The notes beneath the pieces were generated by a model. The model saw only the letters and a list, made by a program, of their open reading frames with translations, was not told where the DNA came from and searched no databases. The position numbers were made by a program, and so were the translations under genes. A DNA stretch of 64,000 bases, from positions 310,001 to 374,000 of the forward strand of contig JAHLEZ010000021.1 in the NCBI GenBank assembly GCA_020726505.1, in the 5' to 3' direction. Positions 11,475-22,844 of the stretch are shown piece after piece. Each line of letters begins with the position of its first letter. The first letter of the stretch is position 1. The stretch comes from Leptodontidium sp. MPI-SDFR-AT-0119 (lineage: Eukaryota > Ascomycota > Leotiomycetes > Helotiales > Leptodontidiaceae).

Positions 11475-12208
11475 GTAGGCCTACCGAAGGAAGAAGCCTT
11501 GCTGTGTAACTACCTAAATCTTGATTCCGGTAGGAGTAGGCTTTTTAGGGATTATGGTAATAAATATGCTTTGGCCGGTGTATTATTGAATAGCTTTATT
11601 TATAGCTACTTGTTGACTTGGCTTTTAAAATCGTAAGTTGGTTTCTTGAATATATATATTTAAAGGTTCCGTTTATGTACTAGTTAGTAGAATATATTAA
11701 AAATTAGAAAGATATTAACTTTTTGGTACAAGTGGGCATTCTTATCTTTATAAATTTTGAATCGCCGGCGTAGTTCTTGAAACCGATTTCTTGAAAAGAG
11801 CTTAGTAATAGGGTGAAAAGGGGTTAATTTCTTGGTAGACTAGTAGCCCTTAATAGAATTAGTAGGGAATATAGTTATTTAAATGTAGAATGCTAAATAT
11901 AAGTAAATTTCCTTTCGACAAGTGGGTTTTTATGCCGTTATACGAGAGCCTGGTTTTGCCTTATCGTTAGGTATATCTCTTTGGTAAGAGTTTGTAGCCG
12001 AAATAATAGTATCTAGGATGCTTTGGGTGCAATATTGAGTGAAAAGGGTAATAGGATCCTCTAGAGAGTAGTCTTCTAGCATATGTACTTTAAGGTCAAA
12101 ATTGTCGAGTTGTATAGGGTGGAAATTAGTGCCGGCTTTTAGTAATGGCTTTAATTTTGGACGGAGGGTTCTTATATTGGTGGTATCTACAACTATAGGT
12201 TCTGGCAT
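11475..12208 (-). pseudogene. PiggyBac-like transposase relic (DDE_Tnp_1_7 type), cut by gypsy1
   Basis: An open frame at 12208-11930 begins MPEPIVVDT and contains DPITLFTQYC and TNSYQRD, like the N-terminus of fungal piggyBac transposases. After a stop and frame change the minus strand continues with KEIYLYLAFYI, GY-stop-STKKLTPFHP (the stop is TAG where Trp is expected), NRFQELRRRF and finally YTGQSIF, IPKKPTPTGIKI and VVTQQGFF. These match the core around the first catalytic Asp region. The reading stops at 11475 exactly where the gypsy1 LTR begins, so gypsy1 inserted into the gene; the remaining transposase would lie left of the window. No terminal inverted repeat or TTAA boundary could be fixed on the right. 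Confidence 0.75.
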
Positions 12209-12947
12209 TGTAATTACATTGAAAAGTAGATGATTTTGGTGGTAAATTCAGGTTTGTTAATGCTCTTGTTGATGCCTTACACGGGAGCTAAAGTAGCCTG
12301 TAATGATAGGCTCCTCGGCGCTACTATGGCAACCCCCAGCGCACGTGCCCTGTGGGGAGGGTGCTTATGGCAGCTAAGGGGATAGCGCCTAGGAACTGGG
12401 AGGGGAATCCGACAATGCGCAGTATTGATTTCCTAACTAGGACACAGTTTGAATAATGAAGCCACGAGCGGGGCGAAGCCTGAGACCATACCCCTCAGCG
12501 CACCTGAAGCCATGCACTGTTCGCTTCTGTCTTCTAAGGCTGAGATTCCTCGTTGTTTCGGGCGATATGTGGCGTAAGCCAGCAGTTGCACAACAGGCCG
12601 CAATAGGGTGGAAGATTTGCTAGCGGCCCAAGCCTCACTCTTCAGAATTTTTAAATAATGGCGTGGTCGCCGCGAAGACTTCCAGCAAGCGGACTTGGAA
12701 GATGAATCCGGCTGGCTAACACTTGCTCTCATTTTGCATTTCACGGAGTGCATGGCTTTCGTTTCTCTATTTGTTTCCAACACCGACATCGAGCCTGTTT
12801 TGTTTTGCGGCTACCATCACCACCATTCGAGGCTGTACTCGTGTGCTGGTAGGAGACTATAAACAAGCTATAGTACCGTTAGAGACCTGATCCACGTTCC
12901 CTTTCGACTGCGAGCTGATGTGAATAGTCTTGGTAGCTCTGTGGACA
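12209..12947. other. Junction and upstream region of the HET gene
   Basis: The sequence changes from AT-rich relic to normal GC here. An open frame of about 118 codons on the minus strand (12433-12789) has no recognisable domain and is probably chance. This stretch should hold the right end of the piggyBac relic and the promoter of the HET gene; neither has a clear signal. Confidence 0.5.
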
Positions 12948-15272
12948 ATGTCGGCAGGCAAAGCGTACAAAGAAAAGTCAAACTGGAAGCAGAGGCTTCA
13001 CAGCCTCGCCGGAAGAGAAAAACCTAAAACACAACCAGCTGAGGATCTCTGGGTAATCGACCTGAATCCGTATCGCCGTCCCTATGGTGATTATTGCTTG
13101 GTTCAGGCTGGATTTCTTTCGACCTCAACTCTGCTTTATTACCGGAAGCCATTGCACATGGTGTGCTGCCAGTCATGCCAATTGATCTACAACGCTATTG
13201 AAGCCGTCAAACCGGGATGGAGAGACGTGAACTTAGAGAAGAAGAGCATCAGATTGACGAGGGAAGAGATTCGGACAGATTCTGTGCCGGCATCTTCGTG
13301 GACTGTGTTTGAAGTCAGACTTCTCGAAGACGGTGATGTGCGCTACATTCAACTAGCACAACCTAATGGTACGTTAATTTCCTTGGCATTTTATATGACT
13401 GCACAGTTGAAAATCTAATGAGGCGAAACAGATGAGTCATTATGGGAGGCTGAACCAAATCCTATTTACTCACTCGGGTCGTTGGCGACTGCCTTGACAG
13501 CTGTGAGAACTGCAGTGGCAAATCGCTGGCTAGACGCATGTGTGCAGCGCCATAGAATATGCCGAGTTCCAGATTCGACATTTATTCCCCGACGACTGAT
13601 TGAAGTTGGGAATGATAGCAGAGACCCACGCTTAGTGGAAGAACTATGCGCCACCTCGGTTCTGCGGCCGCGGTACGCAGCACTCAGCTACTGTTGGGGA
13701 CCTGAGCAGAACACATTCAGGACCACTCGGGACAATATAGAGTCCAATAAACAGACTATCGCTTTCACACTTCTTCCCCAGGTGTGTACCTCTCATCCAG
13801 TTGCAAGACATCGCAGTATCACAGCATGACGCTGACAAGGTTTTGCGCTTCAGACAATACAAGATGCGATACGGGTTTGCCGAGCATTGAAGATAGACTA
13901 TTTATGGGTAGATGCATTGTGCATCATCCAAGGGGACGAGGGTGTAAAGGACTGGTACGAGCAGTCAGGGCAGATGCGGAAAATCTATTCCAACTCCTAC
14001 CTAACCATCGCAGCAGAGGATTGCCCTGGTTCCATATGGGGATTCTGGAAAATAAATCCCAAGAAATGGGAGCAACTGTCTGTCCGGCGCGGCCGTAACA
14101 ACAATTCCATGAACGCATGGGTGGAGAACGATAGAGTACCAACTCGCACAGATTACGGCATCCTCTCTACCCGCGGCTGGGCATTACAAGAAGGCATTCT
14201 CCCTAATCGGATTCTCCATTTCACGTGCTTTGGGATGGAATGGGAATGCTGCCAATGTTCTAGAAATGAAAGCGAGTTCCGCAGGGCTGGCTTCGACATG
14301 ATGAAGTTGACTTTCCGGGCATTCAGAGTGATCAAGTTGGGACGGGATGTGCGTGCAGCCCCTCCAGAAGGGTTTGGGGAGCTTGATCCCTGCCACGAAG
14401 AGATACATAGCACGCATATCACGGACTGGTTGACGACATACACTCCGAAAGCAGTTTATTATGCTTGGGATACGATCATAGAGTGTTATTCTGGAAGAAA
14501 CTTGACGAATCACTCTGACAGACTGACCGCGGTATCCGGATTAGCAGGCATAGTCATTGAATATTTAGGTCTCCAGTCCACTGCATACTTGGCTGGACTA
14601 TGGCTGGACGATCTTGCTGAAGGTTTGCTCTGGTATGTCAAACCTGGTTATAAATCCCCGCAGAGGTCTCTATCTTTTGTGGCCCCATCTTGGTCATGGG
14701 CTTCGATCGATGGACCTGTCGAGTACTTCAGGGAACGCTATCAGTTTCGCTTTGAGCCCGATATTCAAGTCTTGGACGCAAAATGCAAGAGGATTCCCGA
14801 GGACCCAACTGGACGGGTCGCGAACGGTTATATATCTTTGGAAGGGCCGCTGGTGCCTGTATCATTGCAGGCAGTTCTAGTTTCGAAAACAACGCCCTTG
14901 AAGTCTGCATACAACGGAAGGAATGGTTCAGCGTCGAAGGCACATTTTAAGCAAGTAACCCATGTCCAGTCTCTCCTAGCGGATAAAAGCGAGATTTACA
15001 AGGTGCGCAAGTATGAAGTTCTGTGTGATGAGGATGTATGGGCGCATCCCCTGCCTGAAGGGACGAATTACTATTGTTTGCGGGTTGGCGAAACGATCGA
15101 CTCGATCACTGGAGGCAAGCGATACTGGTGGCTAGTATTGCGAAAGGTGGAATCGGAAAGCGAAGTCGATCAGACCGTATATCAGAGGGTTGGACTGGGG
15201 TATTTCCAGGCGTTGGAGCGCTCTTTCTACTTGTTCGACGGAGCTCCACTTACCAGGCTAAAACTTATATAA
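12948..15272 (+). CDS. HET domain protein (heterokaryon incompatibility type), 3 exons
   Basis: Exons 12948-13368, 13432-13781 and 13854-15272 give 729 residues. The introns are 63 and 72 nt with gtacgt...acag and gtgtgt...tcag ends and join in frame. ATG 12948 (MSAGKAYKEK) is the first ATG in frame; no signal peptide is seen. The HET domain starts near residue 222 with YAALSYCWG, continues with LWVDALCIIQ at 274-283 and IYSNSYLTIAA near 301, and ends near GWALQEGILPNRI at 365. This is the standard three-block HET layout. The N-terminal 220 residues hold a cysteine-rich patch (CCQSCQ) and the C-terminal half is typical of HET proteins without a known second domain. Members of this family trigger cell death on fusion of unlike hyphae; the role here is inferred. 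The gene shows no RIP damage. Confidence 0.9.
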
Positions 15273-15732
15273 TCATAATTCATGTATTTTATATAATCTT
15301 CCGACGCCCCATAGAGCGTTGCTTTGTATTTTGCTTTGTATTCTACTTTGGGCACTGCAATGCGTTCAAAGGATAGATCCTTTACCTTCAGAGAGCTTAC
15401 TACTTTTTATTTTTTAGCACTAAGTCTTACCGCCTAACTTTTTGGGTATTTCGGTTTGCTAGACGCGGGGCTATATTGACTAAAAAGAAGAAGGGTAAAA
15501 AGTGGGTTTATATTGCCGTTGGGCTGATGGACGGAGGTAGGTAGAAGAGTCAGGGTGCAGGCAGGACGATGATGCGCTAGGGTTTTAAGACGCAGTAGAT
15601 ATCTGCCCTCTAACTAATGCCCATCCCAGGCCAGAAATCTATGCTATGCCACCAGCTCATTTCTAATCCCCATCCTGCCAACCATTATGCGCTCAAAAAA
15701 AGCAATGTCATCACCTCGTATCCCATTACTAA
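15273..15732. other. Intergenic region between convergent HET gene and transporter fragment
   Basis: About 460 bases with no gene visible. It should contain both 3' ends; no distinct terminator signal stands out. Confidence 0.6.
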
Positions 15733-16930
15733 TTAAGCATGCACCTCCTTAGCAGGCAGCGTCTCCTCATCCTTCATCACCTTCTTCCCATCAACACTAT
15801 CCCCACTATTCGCAATCTCACGAGCCATAGCATCCTCACGCTCTTGCTTTATTCTGAGCTGGTAATCGCCATTCTCAGTGAGTCTATACTCCTGCTTATC
15901 AAGATCTCTGTAGATCCACCAGAAGAGGGGCGCAGCGACGAAACCGACGATAGTTGGACCGGCGAAATCCCAGGTAAGATAAGGGTCTTTGATCAGACCA
16001 GAGAAGGCGAGTCCGAAGGCGTAGGCGACGGCTGAGGAGAAAAGATTCATGCCGGATACGAGACCACGCATGTTCTTTGGGGCCATGGAGTATGAGATGT
16101 CGAAGGCAGGGACGTTGACGAACAGTTCGGAAACACCACCGATACCGACAGGAATAGCAGTGAACCAGATTGTAATGTTGGAGACGAGAGACACATCGTC
16201 AGCATCTACACAAGTTGCGCTAGATCCGTAGTGTCCGCAAGGTCCAGTCTTGTATGCGTAATAGTTGAGCAGAGTGTATCCGAGTCCAGCGATTGCGGCC
16301 ATGAACAAACCAAGGGTAATGCGTGCAACAGATCCAAAGTGTATTCCGAGCTTTCTCAAGAGCGGGTAGAGTCCGTAGTTGAGAATGGGAACAGCAATGA
16401 TAATCGCAAATGGGTTGATGTTGCTGATGACGTCGTTAGGGACACCGTTGGTCTTCAGCATAATCGTCAAGGCGCTTTGAGCTCCTCCCAGACCGTTATC
16501 GTTGATGCTCTGAATAGGGAAGAACATGAATATTCCGGTTCCTTGGAAAGCACGCTTGACATCATCAATAAATGCGTCGTTCCATGGGACCTCGATGTGA
16601 TGGGACGAGAGAGCAATATTTGAAGGCTTCGCAGCCTCGAAGAAGCCTCTGTGGCGCTTGAATATCTTGAAAAAACCTCTACGCTTGAAGCAGATGCCGA
16701 GAACACGAAAGACATTTGTCAGGTCACTGCCTCCAGGAGGAAGGAGTCTAAGACGCTTCTGCATAAACCAGAGAAGGAGTGGGAGTGAGAGGTAAAGGAT
16801 CAAAGGCAGAACGAATGCCAACCACCATCCGACATATTTCTCGGAGTAGGAGGTCGCAACGTTCATGAAACCACCAATGTTGACCATAAGATAAAACCAC
16901 AACATGACGCGTCCAGCGTTGGATTCTGAT
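15733..16930 (-). pseudogene. 5'-truncated peptide transporter (PTR2/POT family)
   Basis: The minus-strand frame covers about 395 residues, from ESNAGRVMLWFYLM to LPAKEVHA. It matches the C-terminal two thirds of fungal di/tripeptide transporters of the POT (proton-coupled oligopeptide transporter) family. Visible blocks are the membrane segment with SEKYVGWWLAF, the loop with PPGGSDL, GVPNDVISNINP, ISYSMAPKNMRGL in the late signature, and a charged cytoplasmic tail. Family members have about 600 residues; the first 200 or so, including the N-terminal helices and the ExxER region, are absent. Upstream of about 16930 the sequence changes to that of a coiled-coil gene. No compensating exon was found, so a transport function is unlikely. 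An internal ATG (16905) could start a shortened product. Confidence 0.8.
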
Positions 16931-17853
16931 ATCCGTGGTCTTTTCTCTGACGCTCCGTGTTGTGTCTCTCGTGCGTTTGGGCAACCCTGGCACGGTGGTC
17001 CTGCTCCAATGTTCGAAGTTCTTCGTCATGCATGCTTCTTCAGCATTTCGATTTCTTCATTTTTCTGTCGGATCTGTCGTTGACCACCTAGCTCAACCAT
17101 CCACAGGACTTCAGTAGTGTCGCATCGCTGCTTAGCCTCTCGATGCTCCTTCTCTTTCTCTTGAAGTTCTTCCTCTTTCTCCCGAAGCTCCTCACCCTTC
17201 TCCTTGACAACCTCCGCCATCTTTTTCAACCAATCATCATGTATCAAATCATACGCAGTCGTCAATTCGCTGTGCACAGTCTCCAGGACCTCTTTGTCGG
17301 CTAGACATTCGCCCCTCTGCCTCCTCGTGTCATCGATAGATATCCTACCCCCCAGTTGCCTCTTCTCAAGCAACCCATGCTGCGTTGTTAAGTCGGCTAT
17401 CTCCGCTCGTAATTCCTAACTTGACATCTGCATCCCGTTTGAACGCTTCCAATTCGGACCTAGCTCCTCGACATTCGTCTCGCATCCGCTTCTTCTCGTC
17501 TGCGAAGACAGCCTGTTGTTCTTTACGCCCTACACTAAGATTGACATTGTGGCATTTGATATCCTTGAGGCTGTGTATCGTTTTCTGAAGCATATCGTTG
17601 AGACTCGCATTCTTCTTTTCTCTCCGGTCGAGCTTCTCTGCCGTAGTTTTCAACTGAACCTTTTGTTGCTCGTATTTCTTCCACGTTGGAGAACTCGGTA
17701 TTCTAGCGGAAGATCGTCGAAGCGGCCAGGAGTCGGTTTGCTGTCTGTCTCGACTTTCGGGGCAATGGAGGAGGTGGCTCGCGGAGGAGGTCGTGGAACG
17801 CTGGAGCATCGTCGTGGCATGGTGCTAAGCTGATCGCTTTGCCGCTGGATCAT
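16931..17853 (-). pseudogene. Decayed coiled-coil protein gene A
   Basis: Three overlapping minus-strand frames make up one broken gene. An N-terminal Pro/Ser-rich part reads MPRRCSSVPRPPP from 17820. After a one-base shift near 17690 it continues WKKYEQQKVQLK, then DRREKKNASL. After another shift near 17418 it reads ELRAEIADLTTQHGLL and a charged coiled coil rich in KEKGEELREKEEE. A repeated catg at about 17027-17034 breaks the frame again after EMLKKH, after which EELRTLEQDHRARV is open to about 16935. Heptad-like Glu/Lys/Arg runs support a coiled coil; no named domain is seen. The alternative start at 17809 gives an uninterrupted 147-codon frame, so the exact N-terminus is uncertain. Confidence 0.55.
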
Positions 17854-18560
17854 GTGTCAGTGGGTTAGCTATCTGAAACTGGGATATGCTGTGATTGCGT
17901 ACCTGATACTACTTGCGCAAGCCAGATTACGATCTGTTATGAATCCAGCCGCTTGATGCCAGCATGGGAAAAGGTTGTGCAAACGGAACACCTTGACCAT
18001 TCTTTAGACCAGCAAGAGAACAAAAGGCTTCTAAACCCTCATCCTTGAGATAGTTGCGCGGAAAACCAGATGCAGACCTCCTTCGAATAGATGGGACCGT
18101 ACTGAATGTATCTGCTGCTAATTCTAATCTTGCATGCCTACCGATGACCTACCACCCTTCACCTTCCAACTCACGTCTTGTCACTTTTCAAAGGAACGGA
18201 AAGTTGCATACTTCTGGAATACCTTGGAAGTTCCCAGCTCCATCACCCATAGGTAGCTGCATGATGGGAGTTCTGATTCTCTGAATACAGACCCCGAAAA
18301 CCTTCAAAATCTCTTTGTCCGACATTGTAGATAGCTACAACCATTGTGATCACAGGACATGACCTGCTTAGCTTTCGTTAATCTGTATTGTACATTATAA
18401 TTTCGCAAGTTACTCTTGGACATTCATGATCAAACCAGGTCATTCCCGTTTCTAACATCCACATCTCAAATCCGAGGTTGTGGGCCCCGCCTCCAGTGCT
18501 GAAAAGATGTCAGTGTACTGTAAACCTGTTTATCAGGGCGAGAAGACTTACCCCTTGAAC
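17854..18560. other. Intergenic region between coiled-coil genes A and B
   Basis: Normal base composition. A 76-codon open frame at 18054-18284 has no support as a gene. I see nothing else. Confidence 0.5.
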
Positions 18561-20172
18561 TCAGTGATATCCTTCAGGAATGTAACCATCACTGACCTGA
18601 GGTAGAGGGGGGGTTGGAGGAAGATAGCTTGGTTGAATCCAGTTGCTATCCCGCCTTGGAACACCCAGGGATTGCGACCGTTGAGGAGTTGGAGCATTAA
18701 GACCAGCAGAGTTCTGGAGGTTACTGGTACCCGAGATAGATGCGCTTTCCATTCCTGAAGATATCTGAGCTGTCAAACGAGGTGGTGTAATGCAATCATT
18801 CACGTCGTTCTCGGACAATAGACTCAGAGTGGCTCGAGGCCACGCCAGGGTTTGAAAGGCCGAAGAAACCTCACCACTGGTTGTATTACTCTGGCTCTGG
18901 GAAAATGATTCCTTTCTCGGCCTTACTCTTGGTAAGATTCGACGAGACGCGACGGGCGAGGTTGGCGGTCCTTCAAATCCCACTTGAGCAGCGAATGAAC
19001 CAGTTGTACCATCCAGGCTCTCATTCTCCAACTGCAGGCTGGAAGCCCTCGATTGGGCAGCCGACAGCTGTCTTCTTGTCTCATCCAGCTGCTGTCGAAG
19101 CTTGTTGATTTCGCAGACTCCGCTCGCGTCGGCTTGGCTGGTCTTAAATGACTCCGAATTATCCCTCCTTTCTCGGAACTTCATGCACATACTAGCCAGT
19201 ATTTGAATGGTATTTTCCTGTACTCTGGTCTTCTTCTCTGCCTCTTCAGCTCTGTTGCTCTGGGCTAGAATTTCCTTTTCTGCCTCTTCAACTGTAGTCC
19301 TGCAGCCTTGGAGCTCCTTGTGCATTCCTTCAATCTTAACTTGTAGTCCTTTGCGATTGGTAGCCTCATTGGCTACGTCCGTTTGAAGTTTCTGGTTCTG
19401 GGCATTCAGAATGTCCCGTTTAAGCCGAAGATCCATATTCTCCGAGGCTAGTCTCTCTTTAGCTTCCTCGTATCCCGCCTTGTACTCCGAAAAGTGTTTC
19501 CGCTCCTCTGCAGATCCCCTGCCCTGAATATCAATCCTCCGTCGTGCCTCATCCAGTTGGTTGCTCAGCTGGCATATCCTGGCGTTGCTCTCTTCGATCT
19601 TCGAGGTCTGGTGAATTTATACCTGTGCTGATTGTTCCAGCTCTGCTTGTAGCTTGTCAGAGGTTCTACGCTCGTTCATGATGTATATATGCAGAGCAAC
19701 GCGATCCTTATCCGGATCATTCAACTGTCTTTCTATATCGTCATGGGTTGAGGTCAATGTCCCAAGAACTACTTTGCTCTTCGCAATATGCCTCTGTTGG
19801 CGGGCCAATGCCAGCCGCCATCTTCAAAACAACATGCTGCTTGGGAAATGGAGCTTACTTACCTTGGGAATGGTACTCGGCGAGCTGGGGGGTATCGATC
19901 TCGCGCATACCGGCTGGTCCGTAGAGCTCGTACACGCAATCGACGAGGCTATTCAAAGACTCTAGTAGTTCGCTCATGACGTCCAGTCCGGGATGTTTCT
20001 CATTCAAAATCCCAAGCTTGGCCGAGATGTCCTCTACTTGGGATTCAAGGACTTTGGCTTCGCTAATCCGAAGCCATGAAGGCTCCGGGGGGTGTGGCTC
20101 CATTAATTTTGCCATCAGTATTGGAGTGGCACCAATACTGATGTTGTTTATGCCAGGCCGAATGTGGCCCAA
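18561..20172 (-). pseudogene. Coiled-coil protein gene B with one in-frame stop
   Basis: The first exon ends near 19859-19863 at a gtaagtaag donor. An intron of about 67 nt leads to HIAKSKVVLGTLT. Using the second gtaag and the later ag keeps the frame. The frame is then open except for one TAA at 19617-19619 (AQV-stop-IHQTSKIEE) and runs to a stop at 18561. If the TAA arose from CAA it is a RIP-type change. The middle is a long coiled coil (NQKLQTDVANEA, EEAEKEILAQSNRAEEAEKK). The C-terminal 130 residues are Ser/Pro-rich and end YLPPTPPLPQVSDGY. No known family is recognised. The true start is uncertain because the frame is open upstream of 20172 without an ATG, so an earlier exon is possible. 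It could still be expressed in a shortened form. Confidence 0.55.
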
Positions 20173-21425
20173 CGCGTTGGCAAATTCAATGTTGACTTCT
20201 TGCCGAATCGGGAAGTGGGTCAGTCACATGATGTGGACTCCAACAATAGAGGGGAATTGAGAGGATATTAGGTACAGTTCAGCAAGAGAGTACGGCGTTG
20301 AGGATTTTGTTCCTATACGATGTGTAACATTATGCTTTGAGCTAGTGGCACTTGCAATTCAAGCACTTGCTTCTTCGTTGCGCTCCACCTGATAGACCTA
20401 TGCCAAAGGGGGAAAAAGCTCATTGATTCGCTTCATTTGCTAGCTAAACGTAAACTCAAGTTGATTCTTCTTTCCCACGGGTCTGTTTTATTTCCTGGAC
20501 TTGAGAAAATACTGCATTAACTTGAGCCAGGGGTAGGTACGCCTGATAAGAGGATGAGCATGACTACTTTCTATAGGTCGGCATACCTGCTACACTTTCC
20601 TTACCAAATTTTGCCGGGGATCTGTTTTATGCTCCTTATAAGATTCTTGCCGGAAACGATCTTGAAACTCCCTTTTGAAGGAGCTGCCGAAGCAATTTAC
20701 CCTTACCAAGCAGAATGCGGTGAACCGTTCCAACCTTCATTCGTCATCCTCCACCTCTCCTCGAAGCCGAGGTTACCAGATCGAGATTATGAGCAGCTCA
20801 GGTTCGAGAAATAAACTAATTATGGAGACAGTCAACGACAGCAACACACTTTCCATGCATATAAATGATTATTCTTCTCCCACTCCGTCCACCGGGACGA
20901 CTTTGATTCAAGCCAAGTATTGACCAGAAGGACAATGAGCCAATTATTCTAGTTCAATCGCTTCACTATTACCTCAGTCATGATCATTTTACGCCTACCC
21001 TATTCTCATCTCTGTCTCCATTCTTCATGAACCCTAAACTAACCTCATAAAACTTGTTTTACTTCTCTTACTAAGTCACCTGAAATCATCCCCCTCAACT
21101 ACGACCTCAGCTGCATCAGAGCCAACCATATCGACCAATTTCTAGCAATAGCACAAGCATTTCCAGCCGTACCATTATCCCCCAGCTTCCTTCTCATCCT
21201 CATCCAACAAGCGAATCTCGCATCATTGATATCTTTAGCCTCCCAACATTTGTTCCAGCGCCAACGAGGACAACGATAAGGGAAAATATTCCATGACACG
21301 ATATAGTAATGCAATTGTACTTCTAAATGGCTTGATATATGTATACCTTAGGTTGACTTTATAGTGTGATATAATGTACACTCCGAGCGATCATCTGCCA
21401 ATTAAAACAATTTATGAATGACAAA
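20173..21425. other. Region without a recognised gene
   Basis: Open frames at 20554-20814, 20675-20923 (plus) and 21099-21314 (minus) are short, overlap in different frames and have no family resemblance. Composition is normal. It may hold the promoter of coiled-coil gene B. Confidence 0.5.
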
Positions 21426-22844
21426 TCACCCAACATGAGGAATCTCCGACGCCCATGTAGAAATAAATGCATCATCAGGGAGGAAAAACAGCGTGCGAAA
21501 CCCTTCAACAAGCAAAGCAAGCCTTGCTACAATATAACAGAAAGTCAAGATCTGAATGATAACAATACGATGGACTTCGAATTGTTCAAACCGGCCAAGG
21601 AGAAGACCCAGAAGGATCAAACTCGGGCCCCATACAGTGGTCCATACACCCCCACATCTCCAGATCAGCAGCTCGATCCTGGTAGGGAAGTCGAAATTCC
21701 ACGCCCACAGGTGCATCCCGCCAAAAAGCATTGCTCCGAGAATCATAGCGGGGTAAACCCAGAACCCGGCATCGCTATCGAGGTAGTTCTCCGTGGCGTC
21801 GTTACGGATTGGAGATCCGTGTCTGAACTTCCTTGAATCATCAGCTTTGAGAAGGTACCCTATATATGTGTGGCGTCCTTTGATGAGTTCCAATACACCT
21901 TGAGGAATTGGGCCCTCATACTGTAGGATGGTTGTGGGTACTTCGACGCTCTTTGGCTTTGACCAGTGGAGGCCGTATATGACAACTGCGCAGGCGGCGA
22001 AAGCTATAACTGCGACTTCAAGCTGGGAGATGGTGAGCTTTCGAACAGCTCGAATGATGATGTGCACCACTGCCCAGAAAATTTGGAAGAGAGCGATGGA
22101 CTTGACGAAGGCGTCGCTCTTGGACCGATCTTTCAACTCTGCTTCGCTGACTTGTGGGAGACTCGAAAGAATGCCGATCTTCCGAAGTTGCCAGATCTGC
22201 CGACCAGTGAGATGGTATGGGGTGTGATATGCGATTTCACCGTCAGTTCCAAAGATTACCGAAGGAATCGAGCTTCTGTTTGCCTTGTGAACATGTCCTC
22301 GGATGCCTCTGACGGACGCAGAGGAGTGAGAATTTCTTGACGATGAATAGGTCTGCCCTGGCGAATCTTCTGGAATGTCGCTCTGGATCACAAACCCACC
22401 CATGTTCGCATAAAAGCTGTGCGTCAAGGTCCAAGGGACGCCATCCATCGATGCGAATTCTTCCAGATCTCGAAGATTCTTCTTCGCCGACAGATAATCA
22501 TAACACGCCATCCCAATCACAACCTCGGGCGCGATCATTGTGATCAACATCCATTTCACATTTGTAAAAGCACGTTGAGTGTGCCATTTGAGAGAACCTT
22601 GCCACCCGGGCCTGCAAGTGTTACGTTGCGGTGGGACATTGAGATGTTGGACCGTCCATGTGCAAGCAATGATAGTAAATAAAGAACTCCACAGTATGTC
22701 TAGGGTTCCCCGAGAATTCGGAGAGGAGACGAATCTTGCATGTGCTGGCAGTGTAGAATTAGTGGAAACCGTAGAGTTAGATGCTCCTGTGGTAGCCATG
22801 AAGTGAGCTAGTACGACTCTAAGGAACACAGATGACCGTGCCAT
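21426..22844 (-). CDS. Multi-pass membrane protein, Pezizomycotina-specific type
   Basis: A single exon of 472 residues starts at ATG 22844 (MARSSVFLRVVLAH). A hydrophobic N-terminus is followed by a Ser/Thr/Asn-rich stretch with possible glycosylation sites, consistent with a signal peptide. Residues of about 44-70 carry RGTLDILWSSLFTI and TWTVQHLNVP, then KWMLITMIAPEVVIGMAC. This layout occurs in a large uncharacterised family of ascomycete integral membrane proteins. Further membrane segments lie near residues 265-310 and 365-460. The middle loop (about 165-215) is Ser-rich and hydrophilic. Function is unknown. There are no stops or RIP damage. It is transcribed away from the neighbouring Arg/Ser-rich gene, with about 1.1 kb between them. 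Confidence 0.85.
   Translation of the reverse strand: MARSSVFLRVVLAHFMATTGASNSTVSTNSTLPAHARFVSSPNSRGTLDILWSSLFTIIACTWTVQHLNVPPQRNTCRPGWQGSLKWHTQRAFTNVKWMLITMIAPEVVIGMACYDYLSAKKNLRDLEEFASMDGVPWTLTHSFYANMGGFVIQSDIPEDSPGQTYSSSRNSHSSASVRGIRGHVHKANRSSIPSVIFGTDGEIAYHTPYHLTGRQIWQLRKIGILSSLPQVSEAELKDRSKSDAFVKSIALFQIFWAVVHIIIRAVRKLTISQLEVAVIAFAACAVVIYGLHWSKPKSVEVPTTILQYEGPIPQGVLELIKGRHTYIGYLLKADDSRKFRHGSPIRNDATENYLDSDAGFWVYPAMILGAMLFGGMHLWAWNFDFPTRIELLIWRCGGVWTTVWGPSLILLGLLLGRFEQFEVHRIVIIQILTFCYIVARLALLVEGFRTLFFLPDDAFISTWASEIPHVG

Noticed and set aside
12433..12789. 118-codon minus-strand frame upstream of the HET gene
   Set aside because: No recognisable motif, no splice structure, and it lies in the region where the HET promoter must be.
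15739..16623. Several plus-strand frames opposite the transporter
   Set aside because: Shadows of the well-supported minus-strand transporter frame.
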